This document shows, in pieces, positions 13,507-27,100 of a DNA stretch of 64,000 nt. Position numbers and translations under genes: made by a program. Numbering within the stretch: position 1 is the first letter of the stretch; each line of letters opens with the position of its first letter. Source of the stretch: Pyrocephalus nanus (lineage: Eukaryota; Chordata; Aves; Passeriformes; Tyrannidae); NCBI GenBank assembly GCA_038380795.1, contig CM076268.1, forward strand, positions 20,749,001 to 20,813,000. The letters run 5' to 3'. The notes beneath the pieces were generated by a model, which saw only the letters and a program-made list of their open reading frames with translations, was not told the origin of the DNA and made no database searches.

Positions 13507-14363
13507 AACTAATCACTACACTACGTAGTTCTCTGCACTAGTTTAAAAAAAGAACTATCATGCTATAGTAGGGGCTTTTACAGTAACCTTTATAGAAAAA
13601 CACTGTTCTTTACTCTTAACTCTGCAATCATATGTTAATAATTATCACCATGAAAGCTATTTCAATTCTTCCAAGTTATACAACAAACTAGACAGCAAGG
13701 ACAGCTTTGAACCTTTGAACATCAGGTTCTTGTTTACTATGTTAGCCTGTTTTTAGGTCAAAATTTTACACATCTGCTGAAAGCACTTTCTCTGCATCAG
13801 GCAGTTCTGGTAAAACTGCTTCAGGTACCAAGCTGCTGAGGAGGAGCTGTATAATCTTGATTCAGTGCCTAACTAGAAAACAAGACACTCTTACAGAGAG
13901 CTAGGAGAAAGACTTGGCAGGAGGAGGAGAGAATGCTTCCATTATGCCACGTTACTTGCTCAGGAGTGCTAACTGAGTTAGAGCATAACCTTGGGGAATC
14001 ATTAATTAACAGACACTCTGAAATCAGTGTATACCTGCTATTAATAACTGGTTTTGTTCTTGAGCCTCTGAAAACAAGTGTTTACCTATTATCTTCTTTC
14101 AGGCAGCCCAAACTTGAACATCACTTGCAACACTGTATAAGCGAGATGGTCACTGTTGTGTGAATTAACCTGAATTCTCAAGCTTAGTTCTGATTTGATG
14201 TAACTCTGTGGAGAAGACCTTTGTACTGTGTTTGAAAGACTGTATTCAAAAATCAAAGAAGCAGTCTTCTTCTGCCAATAACTTTGAAATTCATTTTCCT
14301 GGAAGTTTCCATAGTGCAGTTTAGATGAATACAGAGGAGAGTAACAGTGTGTAGCATACATAC

Positions 14364-14422
14364 CTTTGGCAGAGCTCAGAGAAAGAGAAGCCTCAGCTCT
14401 ACAGGTATTTTCTGGACTCCTA
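14364..14422 (-). other. Candidate internal exon (59 nt)
   Basis: On the minus strand a long pyrimidine tract (GTTTTG followed by a T/C run) ends in CTTTTCCAG at 14423. A CTGTAAC branch-point-like sequence lies about 25-30 nt before it. The segment ends with GCCAAAG followed by the donor GTATGTATG at 14363. Only one of three frames is open; after one leading base it reads RSPENTCRAEASLSLSSAK, which I do not recognise. This is the best splice-site pair on the minus strand after exon 1. It could be a coding exon, an untranslated exon, a lncRNA exon or chance. It lies about 42 kb downstream of the predicted first exon. Confidence 0.3.
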
Positions 14423-14910
14423 CTGGAAAAGAAAAAAAAACAAAACAGTGTTACAGAATACAATAATCTAATGCAGCTGTTAGAAAAAATGAACAAAAAA
14501 GTGCTTTCTTAGTCTAAAATAAAAGAAACCACTACCTTGGGATAAGCAAGAAAATTTGACAATTATTTCTAGCCCATCCAGTTCAACTAGACTTGTTATC
14601 TTTTAAAGCTAAGTGTCACCATTTGCATATGAATCAGCTTTTATGAGGCAAGAGCCTCTGTGTCTATATGAAACCCAAGGCAATATCATGTGTGTTTATC
14701 ATTCTGTAAAGAGAAACAGTGCCAAACTTCTGCAACACCCACTTTAGCTGGAGAAATCCAGAGAACTGAATGTGCTGCTGTTAGCATTTGGAGCCAGGGA
14801 TATGTTTTGATCTAATACATCAGACACAGACTCACTCGATGACAAGAAAGTACTAGATTCTGTAACAGGTTAAAATAGAGACAAATATGAAAACACTCTG
14901 TATGCAATTT

Positions 14911-15041
14911 ATGCGGAATAACTTCTACTCGTCGTATTTGAATTTTTTCAAGCGTGTTCAAAACTTTCTAAAAATACCATGAAAGTTGGTAAATAGCTAA
15001 ATTCTCGTAGCTTGTCACATACGTGACAGCTTGACTGACGG
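14911..15041. promoter_or_regulatory. AT-rich block retaining CpGs, candidate conserved element
   Basis: Seven CpGs survive in about 130 bp of A/T-rich DNA (in ATGCGG, CTCGTCG, AAGCGTG, CTCGTAG, TACGTG and GACGG). The surrounding kilobases have almost none. A short inverted repeat, GTCAC-ATAC-GTGAC (15014-15027), contains an ACGTGAC bHLH/CREB-type half-site. It is followed by TGACAG and TGACTGACGG. Retained CpGs suggest lack of methylation or selective constraint. Confidence 0.35.
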
Positions 15042-16149
15042 ATATGAATGGTCTAATACTACTTTAACTATGTTGTGTTTAATATGAAGTTACATGTGAG
15101 CCAGGACTAGGACAAACATTCTTATATACAGCGAAATCTGCTTCAGAACTGTGGCTATCATGATTTAATCAGGTGTCCTCTTACTTGCCAAGGACACAGC
15201 CTGTGGATACCTATATCTACAGATACAGTGGCTGTGCCAGAGAGCCAGATTCCTCCAGTGGACATTATGCTGCCGCTTCTCCATCTTGCAGCCTCTCAGG
15301 AAAGTCCATCCTCCTGCCTGAAGCCACTGGCCTTTGCCTGTCTCTTCCTCCAGAAGAAACAAGTGGGAGCAGAGCTGCCTAAAAAGACAGATCTGCAAAA
15401 GCTGGATCTAAGCCCTGTAGAAGATCTGGTTTAAGGATCTCTGCTCAAGGTTAAATCTTGTTTTTTCTCACCTCATTAAGGTCATATAGTGGGAACTCGC
15501 CCAACACTCTCCCCCACCCACAACAGGCATTTCTGTACATGTTTTCAAGAGCAGGCAACAGCAGCTGGAAAATTCACACTCTGCTGCTACCACCACCAAG
15601 TACAAACAATTAGAAATACTAGCAAGCAGTGGAATTAAACTTGTACTCTTCAAGTCTAGTGTGAATGATGCAAGCAGGGCCCATGCTCAAAGCTGTCTTT
15701 CACTTAATACTACAAAGTCTCAGGACAGATAGAGCTCCAAGTTTTGCATCATCATTGTATTTAGATCCTGAGAAGGGAACATTTACACTTTCTGTATATT
15801 GCCAGTGAAAAGCTCTCCTCAATACAGAAGAAGGTGCTTCTTTGCTTTTCAAATGGTGGATCAATAGATTTCTCTGGATGGGAAAAAGACACCAGCTTTT
15901 TCCCAGCAGAGAGAGCATAGGATGAAAACTTCCCTTTTTCATACTGGAGGTTTTATGAGTGTGAGTCAGGACAGCTGTAGTCCTGAAGCAGAAGGAAAAA
16001 ACAGCAGCTCTCCAAGACACCTTCTGTCACCAGAAAGGAATCCTAACTACAGTGGCATGTAACCCCTCACATCAAAGATCAGTCCATTGTCCTGCTCAAG
16101 ACAAGCCCTCTGGGGAGCTGTCTACACGAGGTGCACCGCACACCACTGC

Positions 16150-16362
16150 TTTTCTTCACTATGATGGTGGTGAGGCATTGGAACTGGTTGCTTGGAGGAG
16201 TTGTGGATGCCATATCCCTGGACATGTTCAAGACCAGGCTGGATGGGGCTTTGAGCAACCTGGTCCAGAGGGAGGTTTTCCTGCCCATCATAGGGGGTTT
16301 GGAATTAGATGGTCTTCAAGGTCCCTTCCAACCCTAACCATTCTAGGATTCTATGATTTTTC
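16150..16362 (+). mobile_element. CR1 LINE, 3' terminal fragment
   Basis: The plus strand carries the hallmark 3' end of the CR1 family of non-LTR retrotransposons. It has segments matching the consensus wording GTTGTGGATGCC, AGGCTGGATGGGGCTTTGAG, CAACCTGGTC and AAGGTCCCTTCCAACC, then the terminal CCATTCTAGGATTCTATGATT octamer-type tail. A frame across it reads RLDGALSNLV, a string that recurs in translated CR1 ends. The copy is 5'-truncated to about 210 bp, as most CR1 copies are, and has accumulated substitutions (for example AGGATT for ATGATT in the tail). It is inactive. Truncation is seen; family assignment rests on recognised consensus features. Confidence 0.95.
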
Positions 16363-19300
16363 TATCCTACTGATCCTTTTTCAATCATAAGATTTATGCA
16401 TGTGTTGATATGCTCTTGTTGGTACTCCAGTCAATGAGTAACTTCCCCCTCTGTTGCTCTGGGAAATATATGCCTATCAACTTTCCTACCTCTTCTTCCC
16501 TCTCAGAATGCAGCATGTCTCACTGACTACTGGAATGCAGAAATAAGGACTGGGGCTAGGAATATCTCATCCCTTTTCACTCCATCTCCTCAGTTTCTGA
16601 GCCTCATTTTCCTCAAGAGTCAATAGATAAAGCCCATCACCCATAACCATGCCGTAAAACCACTGGGCATAACAATCAGATATCATGTGGTACCACTGAT
16701 ACCCTAAAGGCCCTTCACCAGCATACCTTTTGGCTGCATGCCTAGCTTAGCTGTGTTCCTGTGTCATTCAGTTCTTAATTTCTCACTTACTGTCTGTGAA
16801 GTGGGAAGAGTGACCCTATTCTACTCAATTTGGGCACTATGGTGTGTTGGCATCCCTACAGAGGAACTCTAGTAAAGAAAAAAAGAGAGGCATACTAGCA
16901 ATGGCACAGCTCTATCTTCCATTTCTGTCCTATACTTACTCTGGATCCAGCCTATCCAATGCCTATCTTATGCTCTAATGCCAATGCTGTTATGGAAAGT
17001 ACAGTTTATTTTCCACCCTGTCCTAATTTATGAGGGGCAAATGCTGAGCACAGGTTGCCTGTAATGTGACAAACTTGGATTGTTTACCTGCACAAAAGCT
17101 TTTAAACTCAAATCATGCCCTACCCTCAGCCACACAAATAAATGCCTCTGGAAATAGAAACAAAACATGAAAAAACAGTCAGACCTCTTTGCAAAAAATA
17201 AAACAGGCCTGGATGTTTTTGGCTAGAACGTAGAGTCAAAGGCCAAGAACAGTAAGTGAGACACATATACCCCAATTCCAGCAGGAATTCCTCAAAGAAA
17301 ATCCTGGATTTTCCATGCACCACGAAACAGCCAAAAGACTAAGTATAATGGAACAAACATTATTATGAATAGCAGCAATAGTAGGTGTTATCATTAGATA
17401 AGTAACTCTGACACGAACCGTTCTTATCTAGTGTTAATTCAGAGTGCCAAAGGGCTGTGCTTTCCATAGGTTTGCAATGGAGGAGAAATTCTTTGAAAGT
17501 GCAATTAAGTTCAATCAGTAACACATGCTTCCTACAGATATCCCTGAGGATCAGACACACATTGCAATCACATTCCAAACAGCTTGAAAGGCAGAAACAG
17601 AAAAATGAAATTCTACTTTTAAACTTTTGATTTACAGCTTGAAGAAACAGTATCCAGGATGCTGCCTGTTCCCTGCAAAATGGTTTGGTGAGGGCAAAAC
17701 ATGCAGAGATTTCCTTCTGGCAAGTGCAATAGCCTTTTTGGTTAGGTGGCAGCCATGCACTTTCTCAACTGCTTGAGCCAGATGACAATACAGTATCTGA
17801 ACTGTCAAGTTTTCGATGAAGTAGTATGCAAAATAGGGCTCAAGCAAATTTTTTAAACTACTTACAAAAGTGAAATGTCTGGCTATCCAGGTAGAAGCGG
17901 CAAAAATACATATTCTAGATACCATCATAAAAAATGCTGTGGTACTAGAAGTTGCTGGAGGTAGGAGGAGCCCCTTCTGGGCAATCTTCCCTGCATCTCA
18001 TGCAGAAATCTCATTCTTAACTATCAAACCCCCCTCTGCAGTACTTCCTAACTACTGTTCACCATGAACTTTCCACTTTTCCCTTGTGCGCTGTTCAACC
18101 TCCCAGACAATATTTCTGCCACACCTGTTAAATATTCAAGCAGCAACCAGTTAGAAGACCTGGCAGAGAGAATGTATCTGACAAAGCGGGATAGTTTTCT
18201 GCATGGAAAGCCCAGTGGGAAGCTTAAACAGAGATATTTTGTATCCTAATATGAACTGTGCTGTGACAGAAAGGGTAAGAACATTTCCCTGTTGTTCTTT
18301 GATTTTGATGGAGTGAATATTGTCCTGAATTTACTGTTTCCAGTGTCAGCTGCTGAATGTCTGCCCTTCTCTAACCACATCGTATCTTCAGGTGGATGTG
18401 TCTTCCTACCCCTTGTTCCTTGCTTCCCTAGAGCAAGGCTCAGCAACGCAGAGGCGGCGCCCACTCTCACAGGGTGCTGAAGGCAATATGGGCATCAGCC
18501 AGGTTAGTGAGATGCAGAGGTTGGTGCCAGTCTGTTCAAAACTTCACTCTTCATCATAGCTGCATGCAGGACCTTTTGACTGAGAGGGATCATTCCACTG
18601 CAGCATTATTATTAAACAGCTCACTCCTGAATATCTCAGGCAAAGTGTTAAAACGCATGGGAACACGGGTTCTTCCAAAATGAGCTCCTGCCTTGTGAAA
18701 CAGGTCCAGTGGGCTCCAGAGAACATGGTACTATCCTGTACTATTTTGAGCATTATGAAGGCATTTCAAGCTTAATGTTTTACACAGATTCCATAATGAC
18801 TTCACTTTTTAACCCTTGCAGGGAAAGGATATGGTGAGCTCCCCGGAATAATCACTAAACTTTCTGGAGCTGATCTCCATAGCTCAAGCATGCTGGCAAA
18901 TAGGATCCACGTTTAAAAGAAACCCATAAAACCAAACACACACTCCCCATCCCCCCACCAGTGTTCACACTATACAGAGGCACATGCTTATTAGAAAACA
19001 AAGAGCATGTATATCCATCCTTCTACCTCAAGAGTCTAACACAGTGCCAATTCTCGTCTGCAAGAAGTAGTCTGGCACATCAAAGGATGATTGCTGTGCC
19101 ACTTGAAATAATGTGATGGCTGTCATTTTCCACGCGCTGCCTGTGAAAGACAGACATGCCTGGCTCTGCAGAGTACGTGACCCATCAGAGTCAGCATCCG
19201 TGTCTGTAAAACACGAGTGCTGGGAGAAGGGAGAGGGTACAGAATGGAGTGTCACCACCTCTGCCATTTTGGAGCACTTGTTCATTTTCATCACAAAGCA

Positions 19301-21743
19301 GTCCGTGTGCAAGCTTTAACTCACAGTATACCATGAAAATAAATCATCTTCCCCAACCTAATCAGTGACTTTAAATGCCTTTTTAAACAAAAAGCCAGGA
19401 AGAGCATCAAGGAGCACACCAGTAGTGCTGCTGTTGAAAGGTCTTAAAGCAAAAATGAACGTGCCTTTGGAAAAAATTACTTACATAATACAAAGAAGAA
19501 GGGAAGATCACTAAAGGAAGCCGAAGGGACACATTTTCTTCCACCTCTAGCCACGTGGGGACTGTAATCCTAGCAACTGGAGTTGTTCAAAAGCAAGTGT
19601 AGGAGGATAGGGGGAAGAAAGGGGAGCATTGTTTATAGTATGGCAGGATCCAAATGAGGAAAATAACTTCTGTGCAAGAACGGAAGACTGAAAGGAAATG
19701 GGTAGGTAAGGACAATTGTAGGATTTGTACAGTACAGAAAAGAATCCCTTCCATGTAGGATGCAATTTCTTCCATGGAAAAGATGTTTCATCCATGGAGC
19801 TAGATGATGTAACTCCTCTGGAATAGTAACCTCTGAGTGTCTGTTATCTGTGGTTCTGTTACTAAGCACGTTGCGGTTCTTATAATTAGCACTTTATCAG
19901 CTAAAAAGTCAAAACATTCCTTGCATCAATATTTAGTCTTATGTCACCTTTATGAGATGGGTGTCAACTAAGACTGATAGGAGTGTCTGGTGTGAATCAT
20001 AAATGCTTTAAAGGGTTCTCAAAGTATGAATACTCAACACTTTCTGAAAATAAACTTCCTGGAATAAGCTTCGGGGTCACTTCACATCAATAAGCCTTTT
20101 TGATATCCTGGCCATTTCCCCTCTTTTATAGCAAACAAAATGGAGGTGCACAGAGGCACCAGACAGCTTCTTTAAAGAAATCTTATTTACAAATCTAAAA
20201 GGAGGCAGTTTTCTTTTTACTAGTTGTCAAGCACTTCAGATCTCACTAGGAAAATTACAGTCCACCTGCAGAATGCTATAGAACAGTTTGAAAACCCATT
20301 GAAAAGCATATAATAAATCCCATGGGATTTAAAACAAATGCCTACCAAAAAAACATTGCATTCATCTAGCATCCACACAAGCTTCTGTATGGACAGATTA
20401 AGTGAATTGGTCTGCTTGTTGACCTGCATGATATTAATTACTCAGTCCACTACTTTGAAAATACTCTCCTAACTGAATTGTGTCAGGACCAGAAATACAA
20501 GCAGAGCCCATATATTTTGACTAACAGCATCATTTTACCGCTATTGCTTCTATGTGGACTCCTTCTCTATGGCACCAGGGGAGTCCCACCAGGCTGCTAC
20601 TTACACATGGTTTTCTGGGGACTGCTTCGAGGATGACCATAAAGAAAAGAAAGTCTGCTTTCAACAGATTTAAGTCAGATAGGCAAAGATCTGCCACTAA
20701 CAAAAAATCCTAAAGGGTTTACATACAGAAAACTGTTGAAAAATAATTATTTAAACTATGTTAATTATTGCCCTGAAAAATAATTTCATTAAGACTCTTT
20801 ACACAAACTAAATATTCATACTATTATTCAGTGATCTCAGAAAAACAGCTAAATCATCTGGAAATGCACATTGCAGCAAGGCAAAAATACACCAAAACAA
20901 AGTGAAAAAAGATCCCCAGGATCTGAAGGAGCTTTGACAAGCATTTAAAAGAAACACATTTCACCATTTAACTTCCTCATGTTATTTCCAACTGATTTTT
21001 GACACTGGAACTGACTTTTAATAGATGCAAAGGAGATAAATGTCTTATTACCAAAAATAAATTCGTCTGTTAAGGATGACAGAGAGAAGCAAAAGCATTG
21101 CACTGCCTATTATGGTATTGAGCAACAGATTTCACTCCCTCTGCTATATGCCCATTTATTAAAAATGTGACAAGCTTTACCAAAGAATTCCTGAGCTTCT
21201 TTGGTCCTCTCTTTAATTCCTCCATAATTCTTTGTATATATAAACATGTCAGGTCTGGAAAGAAGTTGGGCATGCACATAATTTACCACAGACCTCTTTT
21301 TCTATTCAAACACTGGTAAGGAAACAATAACAGACAAAAGGGAAATAATGCAAAAAATTAATGCAATGAAACAAATGTGCCTGCAATTCCCTGTCCAGTC
21401 ACCAGATGAAGCTGCTTAAAACACCAGCATCAACATGTTTTTCTGTCTTTTTGACCACAGAGACCTCCTATATCTGTATCAGAACTAGATGCATCAGCTC
21501 CCAGTGAGCTGAATCACTGCATCGCTGCCTCTGTTTCATGAACCTGCGAGACACTACTTTAATAGGAAATGGTGGCTTGCTTTAGTGTTAACGGTGTGTC
21601 ACGCACAGCCATAATGCAGTGAGGCCTTTGTTCTCTTCCCAATGTGTTGCCTTTGTAAAATTCCCTTCCTACGGCCAGGCAGAGTAGTAGAATTTTATTC
21701 TCACAATTGATGTAACACAGTCAGACCCCTCGCTCTGTCAAAA

Positions 21744-21765
21744 ACACACACGCACACACACACAC
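21744..21765 (+). repeat. (CA)n microsatellite
   Basis: A CA dinucleotide run interrupted once by CG, followed by GGGTGCACGC. The alternating purine-pyrimidine pattern has Z-DNA potential. Confidence 0.85.
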
Positions 21766-24111
21766 GGGTGCACGCTCTCCTAGGCAGCCATACTCACAGA
21801 TTGTTGCTTTTCTTCTTGTTCTCCTTTGATGAGATAAAAATCCCCCAACAGAGAAAAACTGCACATCTGTGCAATCAGAACGGTTTCTGTTCAGACCATC
21901 GTTACACTTTAAATAAAACAGCCTGGAAAAAATTTCTCTGGGATATTGCTGCTTCTGAGGTTCGACGCTAGACAGCCATGTAAAAACAGAAGCATAGAAG
22001 CTCTTCCACCATATCCTACAGAAAATGTGATCCTGTGCTTTACTCAGCTATTCATCTGCCCTTTAAAGCAAATTCAGCTGAAGCAATTATTCCCTGGCAT
22101 ACAGGAGGGCTAGATAGCCTAATAGGTCTCTTCAATCTCTAAGCAATTCATGCCTTGCATGGCTTGTTTTTATTGACTTATCTTACTGGCTGTTTGTGGG
22201 CAGAAGCACGTGCCTCATGCAAATGCCAAGACCTCTGTTGCTTTGGGATGCTACTGCGTAAATGCAAGTGAATAGGAATTAAAATAAACAACATCGTTTT
22301 ACTTCTAAAGGATTAAGTATATATAATCATGCATAGTTTTTACACATATAGAGAGAAGCTTTAGCAATATCACCCCACAAACATTTCATTAACCAATCTA
22401 GCCCTTTCTAGGCTTTACTTCTGCTTCACCACAGCTGATAGATACCTGAGCTGCTCTTTAGCACCTTGAGCAGGGATTCCTGGTGCACTGAAGCACAAGT
22501 CTTGATACCTGAGACAACCATCAAGACCGAATAAATAAATGCTCTAAATACATCAAATTGTTAAGGGTGAAAGAATTCTCCTCTTCACTAAACTGATTCT
22601 TTTGTGCACATTTTTATCTCAGCAGAGACTGATGGTGACATTTCAAGACAGTAGAAGAAAATGCTGCATTTGTGGCCTTAGTTGATTAGGTCCTCAGCTA
22701 ATACAAATGGGGGCAGCTATGGGCCTCCATAAAACAAGAGGAACAAGGTATGCCTTAAGGAGTTACAGTAGCATCAATATCAAATCACAACATTTATTAA
22801 AAGCATATTTATGATGAAAAGAGCAAGCATTTTAACTTCTATTTCCAGGAAAAAGTACAGAAGGGAGAAAAAAACAACCCCACAACCTCTTACCTTGAAA
22901 AAAACTTATTTCAGGACTATATATATTTCAGGACTAATTCACCACATAAAATTCTTCTCCTATCATCTGGAAGTGAGAAGCAGGCTGGGTGAGAGCACTG
23001 GGAGAGAAATAAAGGACTCCCAATTCCTAATTCTAAACTATGTTAAAATGACCAAGAAAGCTGTAGTTTTAAAAGTTAAGCAGCAAAACTTAACCACAGG
23101 AAAGGAAAGTCTGCTTTCACTGCTTGGAAATGTTCCTAACTTTTCCAGTGGGAACATTCAATAGTAGATGTTAATATTTAACTCTGTGTTTTTCCAGTAT
23201 TACACTGATCTTCCTGCAGGAATGCAGAGGAAGGCAGTGCACAGCTAAACTGTTAGTATCCTCTAAAAAATAAGAGAAAGTGACCATCACAGAAGACAAA
23301 AAAACAAAACCAAACCAACCAAACAAAAACCCAACAGCAGTACAAAATACAAGCACAAGGAGGAAAGCTTCTCTAAAGAAACCTTCTGTATCACACATCA
23401 CAAGAACATCTTCATGAATCAGCAATTCACATAGAAAGTCAGTGATGAAAAAGGCGTTAATAAAAATCATTGACTGTCCTCTTTAGGGCTGCTTGGAGAA
23501 CAACACTACTGCTTCACTTGGTCACTTATTTTTTCTTAAAGTGCAATAAGTCAATCTCAGGAAAATCATCAAACATTAGCCAGTGAACACCTGCTCTTAT
23601 CTCTGCCATTGCTGCTCCAGCTGCCACAATAAACATAACAAGCTCAGCAGGGGATGTCCCAGGCACCCTACTGCAAGGAGTTCTTACTGTCTAGTTCTCT
23701 CTAATCTTGTTATGAGCCACTCCCTTCCGCACACCCATTTTTTCCCCAAATGCTTTCCAAGTCCATTTCCTTGTTTTTGGAATAAGTTAGAAACAAGAGT
23801 TTCAAATGAAATGCCGAAAGCAATCTGCCCACACTCACAGTGAGACACAAGCAGGAAACAACTGTGTGTTCAGAGATGGTAGCACCTGTGGTCCTCTGGT
23901 GAACGCACGACCACATCCTCTCCTGTGCCAGAGCACAGGGGTGCAGGATGCTTGCACCCCAATCTTCAAACACTCTGGGCAGGAGGAGCAGTCCTGACAT
24001 TTCCAACGGAAAGTGGTGGCACCTATGAGTGACCATCACCTTTAAAAGGAGAGACATGCCATTTTGGAGCTTCAAAGATTCTGGAGGAAAAAAGCTTTTA
24101 ATTTTAGAAAA

Positions 24112-24164
24112 TACAATGAGCGAATAGAAATTGGCATGTATTTCCAGATGCCAGCCTCATTGTA
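24112..24164. promoter_or_regulatory. Nested inverted repeat with two SOX-like cores
   Basis: TACAATGAG (24112-24120) and CTCATTGTA (24156-24164) are perfect reverse complements separated by 35 bp. Inside them GGCAT (24133-24137) and ATGCC (24148-24152) form a second stem. The outer arms each contain ACAATG/CATTGT, the SOX-family core, in opposite orientations. It could be a paired SOX site in an enhancer or a short RNA hairpin; the sequence does not decide. The next 400 bp (to about 24550) is also unusually rich in recognisable site words (CACCTG, TGACAG). Confidence 0.35.
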
Positions 24165-27100
24165 ATGAGATGCACAGTGAAAGTCGATACTCCTACAGAC
24201 AGAAAAAACCTCATCATATCAGTGCCTTCTACCCCCACCATTCTATTCAGCATCTTGAAGCAGGAGGTATTCTCTAGCCTTTCACACTTGACCTCTTAAT
24301 TAAAGCATGGTAAAATTAACATCTCAGACGCAATAGATCTTTTACCCACCTACATCAGTAATTAAACTAGTTCTCCAGGGAGCAAGAACATTTGTTATAT
24401 GTAATGTAACTTTAGCTGGGGTATTCCAAAGAAGGAAAAAGAGCTGATGTAATAAATGCAGTCATTTATATTTTAAGGGAGCTGCTGTAAATGAAAGAAG
24501 AACACCTGTGACAGCTTGAGGCAGCTCCAGCCAAATGAAATCTTTTGTGTTGTGCATTGTGCAGGGACAGTACACAGTGGCAATACTGAATAACTAAGTG
24601 GTGAAGCAGACAGACTCTAGGCCTTCTCTGACTCTCAGATGTTAGGACTATAATCCACTTTCAAAATCAACGGAACTGTACCTTACAGTAATTTCATATT
24701 CAATCTACATGAAAAGCAGGATAGGCCAAAGTAGGTCTAAGATCTTTCTTCTGAGCAATACACCCTCTGTTTCACATCTGAAAAAATTCTAGGAGGCCTT
24801 GACTCAGGACTGAGACAAGTCTAAGACTTTATCACAATACAAATAATTGAATAATCTTATAAAAAGAGTTTATGCAATTAAATATGAAAATGACACCACA
24901 TCAGATTGGCAGAATTGAATATTCTCTTTATCTTTGAGGTATAAAAGACCAAGCAATTAGAAAAAAATGTTCAATAAGGTAACAAAAAATGTATATGGAA
25001 CCAAGGAGGCATAGAAGGTACTTGAAGAGCTACAACAGCACAGAACACAAACCTCATTTTTTAGGAAACAAGACTGATTGCTGACATCTTCTCAGATGCA
25101 AGTTTTGCAAGTTTGAGGGCTTTGGTTTGTGCTTGAGCCTGAAAGCATGACAAACACTATTTCTGTTGTCAAATCTGGTCCTTGCTCAAAGGGCATATTT
25201 ACTCAGCCGAGGCATAACTGTTGAGACACACAGCCTGGCAAAGGTCCATGCAGTGACTAGGTAACCTTACTGAGGATTTGTCTTAAGCTGCATACAGGCA
25301 ATCCAGCCTCACTGAGCTTCAGAGAGTCCTCCCTCCCAGGGGACATCTCCACCCAGGGTTTAAATGCATAGTGTCCAGATTACATACGTGACATGCTGTC
25401 TCTCCCCAAAACACAGTCAAATCCACATTAGGTAAGATCAAAATTCCCCCAGCCCTTTCTTGCTGTATTACCAAGCAGTTAAACAAACTGTATAAACTAC
25501 AGTCTAAATGTACATCCTCAACTTTAGTTGATCCCATGATTCATTCATTCAAAGCTACTTAGTTAAGACTGATTGATTGCCCATCAGAAAACAAAACAAA
25601 ACAAAACACACCAATGTATTATTTCAGAAAGAGAACAGAGACCGTTCCCAACTCTCATGCCTGTAGTGGAATTAGTAAGTCACCTGCAAGAGTGAATCAT
25701 GACCTATTAAGAGGCATCCCATAGCAGTGTCAATATCTGTTACTCTGAAGAAAAAAAAGCAAGACCATACAATGTCTTTTTGATATAAGTATTAAGGGGT
25801 GTGTCGGGGGGATAAGATTGCTTTGAGTGGAGGTACTTGGTTTTTTGGTGAGGTGTTGGCAGGGGGCTATTTGGTTTGGGTTTTTTACACATGTTGGTGT
25901 TGAGACCACTACTTATTTTAAAAAAATTGGGCTACAAAATTATTCTCATAAAATCAGTAATATGACAACCAAAATGGTTAAAAACCAAACTCCAATTGCA
26001 AAGATATCTAAGAATGCATTTGTATTTAAGAGTAAAGTAAAACCAGAATACTTCTCCTAGATGTTTTAAAGCCATCCCTCTCTTCACCATGCTGCTTCAC
26101 TGAAAACAACAGTTTAAGAGGTTATTTCTCACATGCAAACCCCAAGAGCAATCTCCAGCTGCTTGGAAGTTTATACCTTGGCCTCTATCTGGGGTTTATC
26201 AAATGAGTGGCCACCCCTCCAACCCCAAGGGAAGCATATCCACTTCTGCCACTGGTGTTAAGCATCTGACTATTTACTTCAGTCTCATCAAAGGCCAAGA
26301 AACAGGCCCAGCAAATTTAGCCTTGCATATTTAAGAATTGCTCTATCTCCAATCATCCAAATTTCAGTCACATGAACAAGTTGTGAATTCTGCAGCAAGT
26401 TATCAAAATATTGAGTCCAGGCAAAACACCATGAAGAAAAACACTTAATTTCTAATCTATTCCAAGTATCTTTTTCTTGGCTTACACTGCTCTCTATGAT
26501 TAATCTTTAAAATATTGCTAAGGAAATGAGACAGCTAAATGGTCATTGTCTTAAGAATACACTGAATATCTCATAGCACAGTTTATTCCAGTTCTACTAC
26601 GCAAAGCATCAAATACTGAGCACATGACAGCTAAAATAATCAGAGGCATTCAGTTGAGAATAAACAAGGCAGAGCACGAATACAGAGAGGATTAAAAACC
26701 TTTAATAAACAGATTGTTATCAGCCCATGGAAGGCAAAATTGATTGGGCCACTTCCCATCATATCCAGAGGTACCATCTAGGAAACTAAGAGAACATTTT
26801 TAGAAGTAATTAAGATAACTTTTTATTATATTAACAGCAGTAATTGGAATACATATATGTTCAAAAGACCAGATTCCCAAGAAGTACAGTGAGAGTACTT
26901 GCTGAAGTCAATGGCAGTTTACAGTGTAATATCATACTACCAACGCTAACACAGAATTTTACTTCTCCTCTGTTTTTATTTGCCAGCACCAGAATTTCAA
27001 ACCTTAAACACATCTCTTAGCTATAGATCCTACACAAGCTTTTGATCTTCATTTCACTGCATTCAACACCTTCCCTCTAAATAGCATTACTCTAAACTTA

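Larger units (their letters stand above)
1..14363. other. Presumed intronic or intergenic DNA, no gene recognised
   Basis: A/T-rich, CpG-poor sequence with stop codons in all frames at the density expected of non-coding DNA. It holds the G-rich tracts at 489 and 6519, the G/T-rich tract at 9587, poly(A) and TA runs, a doubtful MIR relic and the 141-codon open frame at 5673. A short minus-strand frame at 1035-1120 reads GYSTDVILAARSK next to a GTAAGT, but it lacks an acceptor. If the predicted minus-strand gene extends this far, its later exons are in this stretch or beyond the window. I could not identify any. Confidence 0.6.

Noticed and set aside
16131..16337. 68-codon plus-strand frame containing RLDGALSNLV
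   Set aside because: It is the translated 3' end of the CR1 retroelement, a frequent artefact in avian gene predictions, and not a host gene.
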